From contig CM039510.1 of NCBI GenBank assembly GCA_022432975.1, forward strand, positions 31,085,023 to 31,149,022: a stretch of 64,000 nt of DNA, in the 5' to 3' direction. The notes beneath the pieces are model-generated. The model worked only from the letters and a program-made list of their open reading frames with translations. It was not told where the DNA came from and searched no databases. The stretch is from Begonia masoniana (lineage: Eukaryota > Streptophyta > Magnoliopsida > Cucurbitales > Begoniaceae). A program made the translations under genes and the position numbers. This document shows, in pieces, positions 15,974 to 26,497 of this stretch. Within the stretch, counting starts at the first letter, position 1, and the number at the start of each line of letters is the position of its first letter.

Positions 15974-16070
15974 AAAAAATTGTTTCGTCAAGATCACCAT
16001 GCAAGAATGTGTTACTAACATCCAATTGTTTAATTTCCCAACCTTTAGTAATAGCCAAAGAAAGAGTTAG
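15974..16070 (-). pseudogene. Ty1/copia reverse transcriptase fragment, downstream piece
   Basis: The minus strand reads LAITKGWEIKQLDVSNTFLH and GDLDE, the hallmark LDV-N-AFLHG-L core of copia-type reverse transcriptase (RVT_2). The match stops near 15974 where unrelated AT-rich DNA begins. The upstream half of the same domain is at 21256-21812, so one coding fragment was split by solo LTR E3. GTTAG at 16066-16070 and 21251-21255 is the duplication made by that insertion. Confidence 0.85.
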
Positions 16071-16428
16071 TGAGACGACCCCAACCCGATCAGGGCCGCC
16101 ACGGACTTGCCGTGACATAACTATTACCTAAGCCCTCGTATTTCTCATAAACTTTTTCATTTTTACTTAACACTTTAAAGAAAACTGTAACACCCCTAAG
16201 TCCGTACCCATTTACCCGTATAAATTTTTCATTTTTATTTTTACATTTTAAATAAAACTTTAAAACGTAACGTTAAAGCGGACTTGAAATCGAAACCGAA
16301 ACCGGAATCGAAATCGAAATTCGTTTGGTAAATCATTTGAAATATAAACTAAAACTATTAATAAAACTTATTTAAAACAATTTAGAAATGGGAGGGCAGA
16401 ACCGTCCGTTTGGCAAAAAGGGGAAGGG

Positions 16429-16592
16429 GCGATCGATCTCTGCAATGGGCAGAGATCGATCGCTGGAGGCTTACTTGTTACAAGCGACCGATCTCTGCTT
16501 TTCAGCAGAGATTGATCGCTGCACCCAAGCATAAGGGCGGCGATCGATCTCTGCTGAATAGCAGAGATCGATCGCTGCACTATGCAGCGATC
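16429..16592. other. Cluster of four long hairpins in E4
   Basis: Hairpins at 16429-16463, 16484-16519 and 16540-16575 share arms GCGATCGATCTCTGC (15-16 bp; the middle one has two mismatched pairs) around short differing loops. A fourth, 16571-16592, pairs GATCGCTGCA with its complement around CTA, sharing bases with the third. They lie 0.25-0.4 kb from the 3' end of the minus-strand LTR. Confidence 0.9.
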
Positions 16593-17354
16593 CTCTCTCT
16601 TCTCCACTTCACCAATTCACCACTTCGACACTTAATGCAATTTACTTCATATAACACTTTACAACATAGCTCTCTGGAATCCGATTTCCAGAGAGCACAA
16701 CATTCCTCCTTTACATTGACATTGCCATGATTCACAACCTAAATCTCAACTCCACCCATTAAAACTAAAACGTATTCTAAACTCAATCGACTCGAGTCGG
16801 ACTTTGCGAAGTCCAACTGCGTGGATAGCTCTAAACATCGAGCATAACCGTATCAACCTAAAACCAATCAAAACATTTCCAAAACATTCATTAAACAGTT
16901 TAAACCAAAACGTTTTACATACAATTACCAAAACGTTATCTAATCCCTATCCAGATCCAAACAACCTAAGTATACTATACAATTATCAACCCAAAACATC
17001 CCAAAATAAACCCAGAGTTCAGACATACATCCCCACGGGTCATATTGCGCCTCGACTACCCAGCGCACACTCACGAGCATCATCCATCAACTGCCTCCGA
17101 CATCAGGAGGAGGAACGTCGTCCTCACCTGGATCTACGTCACCTAGCAGATCACCTACACCATACAGACACATATGAGATATGGAAATCTCAGTAAGCTA
17201 CGTAAATGCAGATGCATGCGTGTCGTGCATATGAAGTTCAGAAAACATGCTCATCAGACATATCAGGTCATTTCATACATATTGCCACCGAGATATCAGC
17301 CCACTAAATGGAAAGGATACATTCCGCGGTCGAACTACCACTTTCCACTTAGAT

Positions 17355-17369
17355 GGGGGGGGGGGGGGG
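17355..17369. repeat. Poly(G) run of 15
   Basis: Fifteen consecutive G inside E4; poly(C) on the element's strand, in the predicted second intron just after the exon-like segment. Confidence 0.9.
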
Positions 17370-17702
17370 TACATGCTCACAAACCCTACAGCCATGCCTG
17401 AGCCCCATCCCGCGTGACCTTTCAGATACAGATTACGTATTTTCGTTCATTATTCATTTCATTAAAAACTCGTGCAGAAACCCATTTTTTATGCCATTTT
17501 GAAACACGTGATGCATGAACAGTTCATATCAGCGGAAAGTAAACAAACAGTTCATATCAGCAGACAATATAGCATAACCTATAAACAACTAACCTAACTA
17601 CCCAACCAGAATAACATAAAACAAACAGTTCCTCGAGTATTCTCGAGACGACGACGGAGTATGGTGCAGACCTTTGGGTCAAAGTAAGTCACGAAAACTT
17701 AC

Positions 17703-17747
17703 CTGGAGCGCACTGAATGGCTAGCTTCGTCCACGGGAGTCGCGTGT
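17703..17747 (-). other. Exon-like 45-nt segment in E4
   Basis: On the minus strand, TTTTCCTCAG precedes it and GTAAGTTTTC follows. Same place as the exon-like segments of the other LTRs, and also followed by a CAAAGGTCTGCACC stretch like the CTTCGGGCCTACACC of E1. Confidence 0.5.
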
Positions 17748-19502
17748 CTGAGGAAAACACGATATTTACCATTAAAACTAATTTAAACAATTAACGTCCA
17801 AATCTAAAAACTTAACTAAAGAATTTCTCCTAAATTCTTTATTTAGCCAATCAAAGCGTTTATAACGTTAATTAACGTTCGATAATTCGAAATCCCAATT
17901 AACGAGTTTTTCTAAAAAACTCGGAAAATAAACCAATTTTTAACTTTTCGTAAATTGATTTTTCTTCGTCCAATAACGTCAAATACGTTCAATACATACT
18001 TAATCAAGGCCAACCTATTAATTACGAACCCTAATTCGCGTTTTTCGTCGAAACCCTAATTGAAACCCTAACACTAATCGGACCGAAAACTCGAAATAAA
18101 CGCTCAGAGACTGTAGGTACATACCGAGGGTAGCGAGAGGAGAAGAAAGCGTGAAGAAATCGGGACGAACGGAGGTCGGACGGAGGTCGGATGATGAACG
18201 AACGCCGGCGGCCTAAGGAGAGGAGTGCTCTCTGTTTCGTGCGCAGGGAGAGGAGAAGAAGAAGTGAGGAGAGAGAGGGAATTTGTGATATTTAATAAAA
18301 TTGATTTGTAAATTACCAAAACGCCCTTCTTTGATTTCTATATAGATTTCGTTCTTCGGTTCGTTAATCGTCCTGCCATTCGACTTCTCCAAACGTCCCT
18401 ACTTCACCCATAAGTCAAACTTATTATTTGAGACTTATTAAAACTGTCCGTTCGTAATTCGGACCTCGTTTACTATTTTTACTAAACGTCATTTATATTT
18501 TGAAAAGCGTATTTATTCGGAATATAGCGTTTAAGCTCCGAAAAATCCCGTAAATTCCTTAAAATTCCTATTAATCGTTAGGACTCTAACGACGCTTTCC
18601 GTTTGCGAAACTGACTTGATTTGACATATTTAATAAAAATGCCTCATATAATATATATATATGAATATAATATATTAAATCCAAAAGTCCGTACGAACCG
18701 GATATTACAAAAACGGATCTAGACAATTGACCAACCTCTATCAACCTTTAGGGACTAACTTTGACTTAAACATTAAACATTTGAGCGTAAAACATTTCGA
18801 CTTTTAAAACATTTAAAACTAGACTAAAACCATTAATAACTTAAAACAAATAAAACATTTAAAACAATTAAAGTAAGATCAATTAAAACACGACACTAAT
18901 ATAACCTATACTCAAGAAAACAAATTGCGTGGATCGCTCTAAAAATCGAGCGTATCCTTACCTGTTTTAAAATAACCAAACAGTTCAAAATACCCAAACA
19001 GTTCCAGTAAAATTCTAAAATTAAACTCCACATTCTAACCAATCTACTACTACTACATATACATCAAAACTCGACTGTTCATACATTTTTCTATCAAAGC
19101 CTCTAATCTACATACTTAAACATTTTGATACTTTCACAAATTAAACCTACACGTAGACCTACTAACCAACAAAACTAACTCACATCATTCGACATACATC
19201 ATTCAAGCCATCGGATCATCAAGCTAAAACACACCCCGTCGCCACGAGCACCGCCCATCGACCACCTATTCCTTGTCATCGAGTTCACACCTGTCACCTA
19301 CATCATGCAACATAAACAGTAAGCCTAATGCTTAGTAAGGGGATGCACTATATGAATTTAAAATATTTTACTTAACATATGCAGTTTCTACAGTTTCATC
19401 GTACATAATCATTTCGTTTCAGTTTATCGTTCATATTCATTTCATTTCGTTTCATCATACTTTCATCATACATATTCATTTCATTTAGTTTCTCCATCTC
19501 TA

Positions 19503-19634
19503 GACGTTCCACATATAAATCTTTATCTGAAGGGTGAACCACTTCCCTCAGATATCATACATTTTCTGGACGTTCCACAACTTTACATCTGAAGGGTGAA
19601 CCACTTCCCTCAGACACTATACATTTTCGTTTTA
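19503..19634 (-). repeat. Two-copy 66-bp tandem repeat in E3 intron 2
   Basis: GACGTTCCAC recurs at 19503 and 19569, each followed by CTGAAGGGTGAACCACTTCC. It sits where other LTRs carry long arrays, so it may be an array at its starting stage. Confidence 0.8.
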
Positions 19635-19929
19635 CAACGTTGTCGTTTCTTCGTTTAAATTGTGAAATCATATGCTAAAACATTTTCGTACTTTTCTTTT
19701 AAAACATGATGCATGAGAAATCTATGTACGACATATCATCAAAACATATCATCAAACAATTCACTACGTACATGGACATATACTATTCTTAACGAACTTC
19801 ACAAACAACTAACATTCTAAGCTACCCGACTCATTAATCCCCACAATCAGAAAATCATCATCAAACCAGAAAAACCTAACGTTGACACGATGTAGGGCCT
19901 TAAGGGCCGGAATCCTAACATCTACTTAC

Positions 19930-19977
19930 CTGGCGTCCTGGTTATGCCGAGCACCGTCCTTGAAGAGCTTGGATTAC
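19930..19977 (-). other. Exon-like 48-nt segment in E3
   Basis: Minus strand: ATGCCTTAG before it, CGCCAG then GTAAGTAGA at its end. The last bases GGACGCCAG match E1 and E6 exactly. Confidence 0.5.
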
Positions 19978-20175
19978 CTAAGGCATTTCATAGCACGTCA
20001 TTAGTATTAATCTAAACCATCCATTTCAAAGCTAAACGAAATCCCGAGCTAAGACAATTTCTTCAAAAATTCTAACTCATTTCGTTCGGGCATAACTAAA
20101 CTCTTATTTTCGTGAAAACATCTCAAATTACTATTTCTAGCCTAATCCAACTAAAACCTAATTAAATGGGCCACT

Positions 20176-20335
20176 AATTTGGGTTCGATAAAAACCGACC
20201 CGAAACTCAAACGTGCATAACTTTTGCGTCGGTTATCGGAATCGAACGATTCCGGCGGCCACGCACTCCTCTAATAACCTATTTTAACCTGCCAAAAGAA
20301 ATTTCAAAACAAACGACCGTAGCTAGGTCAATTTA
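20176..20335 (-). other. Conserved LTR block, E3 copy
   Basis: Inverted copy of the block at 6670-6832, with the same dyad (CGGAATCGAACGATTCCG on the plus strand) and CTCTAATAACCTATTTTAAC. Confidence 0.78.
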
Positions 20336-20803
20336 GGCAAAACCCGATTCTGCCCCTTTTTCCCAAAATTTCACTTTTTCGATTTTTCATCAAAACTCTC
20401 TCAATTCCTCACTAATCTATCCTCCTAACATCCAATTAACATAATCTAATCGAAATTTCAAGACAACACACAAAACCCGAAATCCCCCAATTCGGGATTC
20501 ACTAATTTCGCTCAAATTGAGCACACCATTGCTCGACAACCAATGCTGGCGTTAAGCTCGGCCATTTGACGCTGAAAGCAACCAAAAACGGCCGGTGATC
20601 GGAGCTCAATCGAGCTCGTCATGCACAGCCCTAAACCGAACCGAAAGGAGGAGAAAACCGAGCCATACCGGTCGGGTTGCGCGCGGAGATGGCCAGAAAC
20701 AGCAGCCCTGGAGTCGCCGACGTCTTCTGGCCGGAAAACGTCGAGGTTGGACGTCGGAGGATCGCGCGTCTCCCTTCTCTCTCGGCGTCGGGAGCTCGGC
20801 AAG

Positions 20804-20830
20804 GGAATGGCTTCCTCGTGAAGCCATTCC
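20804..20830 (-). other. LTR leader hairpin, E3
   Basis: Arms GGAATGGCTTC and GAAGCCATTCC (11 bp, perfect) around CTCGT, beside an AT-rich tract resembling a decayed ATT run. Confidence 0.78.
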
Positions 20831-21255
20831 ATTGTTTTATAAAAATTATAAATAAAATTATAATTTTATTTACTTACCAAATTACTTAAATGCCCATCCA
20901 TCAATTTTATGCTTAACTCTTTAATTAGTCTATCAATTCGGTTTCTCTGCAATTTCCTTATTTCTCCAAATATTCCAATTTAATCTTAGAGTTCTAACAA
21001 AACTCACCGTTTCCAAAACGGACTTATTTTGCTATTTTTACGAATTAACATACTAAAAGGGTAAAACGGGAACTCTAGCATTACTCTTTTCGATTTGGGT
21101 TTCTAAAATTTCACTTATTCCTCTAAAAATTCCCGTAAATTTCTAGGGCTCTAAGGAAACATCCCGCTCAAGAAAATACTTTAATTTACTATTTACGAAA
21201 ATAACCTAAGAAATTAGAAAATCCTAAAATCCGAAAACCCGGGCGTTACAGTTAG

Positions 21256-21812
21256 TCAGACAATAGGGAGTTTAACAAACGGACTAACTGTTTCATTATA
21301 GTCCAAACCTTCAGTTTGGGCATAGCTTTTTACGACTAGATGAGCCTTGTAACGCTCCAAAGAACCATCATACTTAGCCTTAATCTTGAAAACGCATCGG
21401 CCACCGATTACATTTTTTTTCAGATGAGACAGATACAAGTGTCCAAGTTTGATTTTGCTGTAAGGCCTTAATCTCAAACAATTCTTAGCTGCTTGGGTAA
21501 AGTTGTTCGGCTCCAAAAGAAGATAAAAACAACACCTAGAAAAATCTTGGGTTTATATATTCTTGATTCATGCAGTGGAGGATGCAGGGAAGCAAAAATA
21601 AGAGAGAGAGGAGAACTTATGAGAGGGTTGACAGAAGCTACAAATTAAGAAATAGGAGAGGAAGGAAGAGATTGTGAAGCATTTGGACTAGAGTTAGACA
21701 ACCGATGTGGATAAAGCGGAACAGTTGGAATTTGATAGGAAAAAGAACTTGTAGGAGAAAATAGTGTCATTAAAAGGAAAAGACAGATTCATGAAACACT
21801 ACATTCTAAGAT
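21256..21812 (-). pseudogene. Ty1/copia pol fragment, upstream piece
   Basis: The minus strand begins with NVVFHESVF, the usual linker between copia integrase and reverse transcriptase. It then shows EPNNFTQAAKN, and CVFKIKAKYDGSLERYKAHL with AQTEGLDYNETVSPFVKL, typical RVT_2 sequence. Stops and small deletions break the frame. It continues at 15974-16070 across solo LTR E3. The left-flank array at 21816 cuts it off upstream. Confidence 0.85.
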
Positions 21813-21815
21813 ATA

Positions 21816-23185
21816 TAGAATTGACGAAAAAAAATAGTTCGGGGTCAAAATTGAAACATTCCCAAAGTTCGGGGGCACAATTGACGAAAAAAATAGTTCG
21901 GGGTCAAAATTGAAACATTCCCAAAGTTTGGGGGAGAATTGACGATAAAAATAGTTCGGGGTAAAATTTGAAACATTCCCAAAGTTCAGGGGGCAGAATT
22001 GATGAAAAAAATAGTTCGGAGTCAAAATTGTAACATTCCCAAAGTTTGGGAGTATAAATGACGAAAAAAATAGTTCGGGGTCAAAATTGAAACATTCCCA
22101 AAGTTCGGGGTCAAAATTGAAATATTCTCAAAGTTCGGGGGCACAATTGACGAAAAAAATAGTTCGGGGTCAAAATTGAAACATTCCCAAATTTTGGGGG
22201 CAGAATTGACGAAAAAAATAGTTTGGGGTAAAAAATTGAAACATTCCCAAAGTTCGGGGGGCAGAATTTACGAAAAAAATAATTCGGGGTCAAAACTGTA
22301 ACATTCCCAAAGTTCAGGGGGCAGAAATGACGAAAAAAATAGTTCGGGGTCAAAATTGAAACATTCCCAAAGTTCGGGGGCACAATTGACGAAAAAAATA
22401 GTTCGGCGTCAAAATTGAAACATTCCCAAAGTTTGAGGGGCAGAAATGACGAAAAAAATAATTTGGGGTCAAAATTAAAACATTCCTAAAGTTTGGGGTC
22501 ATAATTTACGAAAAAAATTGTTCGGGGTCAAAATTGAAACATTCTCAAAGTTCGTGGACGAAATTGACGAAAAAAATAGTTCGGGGTCAAAATTGAAACA
22601 TTCCAAAAATTTTGGCGATAGAATGGACAAAAAATATAATTCCGGTTCAAAATTGAAACATTCCCAAAGCTCAGGAGCAGAATTGACGAAAAAAATAGTT
22701 TGGGGTCAAAATTGAAACATTCTCAAAGTTCGAGTGGCAGAATTGACGAAAAAAATAGTTCGGGGTCAGAATTAAAATATGCCCAAAGTTCGGGGGTAGA
22801 ATTGGCGAACAAAATAGTTCGAGGTCAAAATTGAAACATTCCTAAAGTTCGTGGGCAGAATTGACGAAAGAAATAGTTCGAGGTCAAAATTGAAACATTC
22901 CAAAAGTTCGGGGGGAAGAATGGACGAAAAAAAAAATTTCGGGTCAAAATTGAAACATTCCCAAAGCTTGGGGGCATAATTGACGAAAAAAATAGTTCGG
23001 GGTCAAAATTGAAACATTCCAAAAGTTCGGGGGCAGAATTGACAAAAAAAATAATTCGGGATCAGAATTGAAACATTCCCAAAGTTCGGGAGCACAGTTA
23101 ACGAAAAAAATAGTTCGGGATCAAAATTGAAACATTTCCAAAGTTCGGGGGCAGAAATGACGAAAAAATATTTCGGAACGTGTAA
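21816..23185. repeat. 59-bp diverged tandem array, about 23 copies
   Basis: Unit contains AGTTCGGGGTCAAAATTGAA and ACATTCCCAAAG, with spacing 59-60 bp (for example 21837 and 21896). Copies differ by several substitutions, so this array is old compared with the others. The text resembles ends of plant MULE elements (compare GGGGTCAATGGTCAATTGG at 44393), so the unit may come from a terminal inverted repeat. Confidence 0.88.
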
Positions 23186-23205
23186 AACTCACCAATCCGT
23201 CAAAA

Positions 23206-23359
23206 ATGCAACTTGTTCTCTTTGGAAATCGTTCAATAAAAAAGATAGAAGACGTCACATAATAAAAAATAAAAAAAAGACCATGCAACTTGTTCTCTTT
23301 GGAAATCGTTCTATAGAGAAGATAGAAGACGTCACATAATAAAAAATAAAAAAAAGACC
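23206..23359. repeat. 77-bp tandem repeat, two copies
   Basis: ATGCAACTTGTTCTCTTTGG recurs at 23206 and 23283; each copy ends in an A-rich tract before GACC. Copies differ at a few sites only. Confidence 0.85.
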
Positions 23360-23540
23360 AAACAGCATTGACAACACCATTAACGACGGAAATTTAATTG
23401 CTAATTGCCTTAAGTTTATGGACTTATTTGCATAAAAAATTTCAACAACCTATTTGCTCTTCATCGTTAAATTCAAGAGCTAATATGCATTTTTTACAAA
23501 AAAATAAATAAAAATTAATGCCAAAGAAAAGAGAAATAAC
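23360..23540. other. AT-rich flank of the PRXL2-like pseudogene
   Basis: No feature seen. The last exon or exons expected for the gene family are not found here. Confidence 0.3.
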
Positions 23541-24671
23541 CTGTGGAGTACACCCCTGCTTCGATCATCAGGTGTAGCATCGATGGTATAATTTTCCACT
23601 GCTTTCTTCGGAGACAAAAATCTAGAGAAAACTTTAGCCTAATACATGAAATGAGTGTAAAAAAGACACCAGTCAAGCTAAACACTACGAGAATAGAACC
23701 CATAAAAAGCTGAAACTTAAAGACTTGGAGCGCGAGAGATATGTACACTAGCTGGATTGAAGAATGTACGGCCAAACCCATAGTACAAGCTCAATACATC
23801 ATATGCCTGAAACAAAGTTTTTCATTAGAGTTTAGAGCTTCGTAAGAAAATATAAAATTTTACTGTCACAGTCTTTTATTACCTTCCTGTCATGATCAGC
23901 ATATAGGGATTCCAAAGGAAATGGGACCTGATCGATATATCGGAAACAGAACAAAAGTGTTCATTGTCGAGGGTCTATTTATAAACCCTACGGGAGAGAG
24001 AAAATGAAGACGCTATTGAAAAATGCACAAAGGGTAAGGCTTAACAATCAAGAACACCCACATCGTAAAACTTTTCAGCCTCCAACCATAATTTGTCAAT
24101 ACATTTTTGAGAGTGGAACTTCTTTGCATCTCGACAAGGGGCAAAGATTATTATGCATATGTTAATAAATCTGCTGTTGAAGCAAACCATTTTCTCTTCA
24201 AAATGGAAATAAGTGAGTTCTATCTAACATGAATGAAGTTATCATAAAGTGAGCTCTACCTAATATGAATGCTTTTATCTTAAAACAAGTATGACCAAAG
24301 GATTCACATTAGCTTATTCAACGTGACAACAAACTGAATTAATTGTAAACATTTAGAAAAGTGCAAATATGAAAATGTTTTAATTAAAAGGGTACCCGCC
24401 AGGCCAAGATACGAGCTTTATCAGGAGTGCCAACACCAACTGCAATTAGTTTAACCCCAAATGAATCAAACTTTTCTTTTGATTCCTTCAACGCGGAAGC
24501 CAGTTCCCAACTAGTATGAACGAACATGAAATAGCCAATTGAAACCAAGTCCAAAATTGAAGTTAAGAAAACATTTTGTTTTTTTTTTTTATTTTCAAAA
24601 GAACTCATAAGAACAGCTAATTTACCAGCAGGGACAACCAAAATGCCTCAGAGCGCAACAACAGCTATTCC
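23541..24671 (-). pseudogene. PRXL2/AAED1-type thioredoxin-fold gene remnant, 3' half
   Basis: Five exons can be traced on the minus strand, each with GT/AG borders: 24671-24626 (GIAVVAL, then RHFGCPC after a frame break), 24510-24396 (WELASALKESKEKFDSFGVK and LIAVGVGTPDKARI), 23927-23883 (VPFPLESLYADHDRK), 23806-23747 (AYDVLSLYYGFGRTFFNPAS) and 23638-23541 (AKVFSRF...VENYTIDATPDDRS). This is the plant AAED1/PRXL2-like family, peroxiredoxin-related proteins usually predicted plastidic; the CPCC at an exon join is its cysteine motif. One base is missing in the first of these exons, and the terminal exons are absent. The 5' half is at 43786-43997, displaced by element E5. Family assignment is from recalled motif similarity. 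Confidence 0.78.
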
Positions 24672-24813
24672 CTGATTAAAAGGCATAATTAGATATGCTA
24701 AAATTCACACGAGGAAAACATTTAGCACGGTTGTACTGTTATGAACTTAACATGCGTAATCTTTGTCCGAGAGTAGCCTTTCACTAACATAACAGTTTAG
24801 TTTCCAATTAGCC

Positions 24814-24846
24814 GGAGAGAGAGAGGGAGAGAGAGAGGGAGAGAGG
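24814..24846. repeat. GA-rich microsatellite
   Basis: (GA)n with GGGA interruptions, in the intron of the PRXL2-like pseudogene immediately left of the E5 insertion point. Confidence 0.85.
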
Positions 24847-24851
24847 AACCT

Positions 24852-26497
24852 TGTCATGCCCCAAAGGGGACCCGCAACAGAACGAGGAACGACCCGACCC
24901 GAAAAGGACTAGATCGTCCGACCCTTAACACCAAATTTCACCAATCGCAACGGAATATTAACCATTTAAGATAAATCAGGATCCAGACAGATAAATAAAC
25001 AGGTCCAACAAGTGACACCAGATAATATAATAATGTATGTCCAATAAAATAACATGGTAAATTAAATAGAACAAAGTTTACACATCTACAATAGCGTTTT
25101 ACCTTAAAAATATAAGATACATCCTCAAGAAAAATTTATTAAATTAGGAAATTTCTACAAGGTGATTGTTCCCGTGCCGATAATCAAATTCTTCTTTACT
25201 GAATCTTAAAAAATAGTAGTCGTTTGGGGTGAGTCGACTAAACTCAATATGGATAGAGTTTATTTCCAGCAGTCATATAATATTATGCATAGATTTAATA
25301 AAAATGCAATTATGCAATTTAAATAGATGTTCGGTGAAAATGGAGTCTTTCATGGACCCCAAGCACACTGGGCCATAGGCCAAAACATCGACAGGAGGTG
25401 GTCGCACGCCATAATTACCCTGATCAGGTTTAGGGTTTTGCGCCCAAGGACACGGCTCTTCAGCTGTCATATTACTTCTAGTTAAAACCACGCAATTTTT
25501 ATCAATGATAAGATAATGCAGTTAATAAATGTGTGAAAGAATAATAGTACCAAATTAAATGAACATTTTATGCCAAATAAATGAATTTAATTAATGAATT
25601 AAAAATAAGAATACTTAACCGAAAAATAAAATAAACCCCTACCTCGAGTGCATTTACAACAGATCAAATTCAATAAATTCAAGAGTCCAAGCAATGAGTC
25701 CACAGCTTAATTCAATAAATTGGTACCTAACAAAGAATAAAGTCATTCATTATTTTTGGGCTACCTATCTCTTAATTTACCCTCCACAATCAACGTAATT
25801 TACAGCCCAAAAATATCATAATTACATACTAAAAACACCCAAGCCATGTAGATTGAAGGGCAGTACCCAACTGTTGCTAACCCAACAACGTAAAAGAGGT
25901 ATTTTTACACTGACAATCAACTTAAACTCTCGGTAATGATTTCCCAGTCAATATTTCAGAGTATATCGCAATATAATTTTTGATCTTATAGTCTATTCAA
26001 AAGGAGGTTTATTAATTCTCCTTTCATTCTGTTTCTGCAGAAGTTCTTTCATTTCCCAAATATCCTACAGTTCATCATCTCATAACAGTTTTATGATCCA
26101 ACAGAGAATTCAAGAAGGAAACAATAGAAAAGAAGGGGGAAATCGCTCACCAATTTTTCAAGCACCAGGGTCGAGCCTCCAGTTCGTTTTACAAAGGTTG
26201 AAGAGAATAAGACAAGAAGCGTTTTGAAACAAAAATCGTTGGAATTGAAAATCAAATCGTCGCCGATTGGTTCTCTCGCCCTGTTCTGCGTGCGGCGTTC
26301 TCAGCAGGTGAAGGAGTCTATGCTGAAGCGTTTTCACAGAAAAAGTTTTATAAAGGATAGGTTTATAAGGTTGTACACGTGGCTTTAATTAGAGAGGAAA
26401 AGAAGAAAATAAATAAATAAATAAATAATAAACTTTATCTTTTTCTTCTCTTATCTCTCTAGCGCTTCACTCCCCATCTCAGATGGCGGATTCCACA
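24852..26497 (-). mobile_element. E5 3' LTR
   Basis: 1,646 bp, TGTCATGCCCC to GATTCCACA on the plus strand. It lacks the hairpin and exon-like plan of the other LTRs, so E5 is a different family. Confidence 0.9.

Larger units (their letters stand above)
16186..18709 (-). mobile_element. E4: solo LTR, minus strand, nested in E3
   Basis: TGTAACACCCC...GATATTACA with AAAAC at 16181-16185 and 18710-18714. Its 2,524 bp hold no gene. On the minus strand it has a donor-like CTCGGTATGTACC near 18130, an exon-like 45-nt segment at 17703-17747 bounded by CCTCAG and GTAAGT, and an acceptor-like TATGGTGTAG near 17152, the same plan as the other LTRs though the sequence is otherwise very different. Confidence 0.9.
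16071..21250 (-). mobile_element. E3: solo LTR, minus strand, with nested E4
   Basis: Ends are TGAGACGACC on the left and GCGTTACA on the right, flanked by GTTAG on both sides, inside the copia fragment. Without nested E4 it is about 2.65 kb, with no primer binding site or coding sequence, so it is a solo LTR. Read on the minus strand it has the shared plan: hairpin 20804-20830, donor-like CCGGTATGG near 20670, conserved block 20176-20335, exon-like segment 19930-19977, a two-copy 66-bp repeat, and an acceptor-like ATGATGTAG before 19297. Confidence 0.9.

Noticed and set aside
16368..16730. Frames on both strands over the E4 hairpins
   Set aside because: Mirror-image frames caused by the palindromes.
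21785..23022. Minus-strand frames repeating an NFGNVSILTPNYFF-like phrase
   Set aside because: Translation of the 59-bp array in a stop-poor phase; phase is lost at each length variant.
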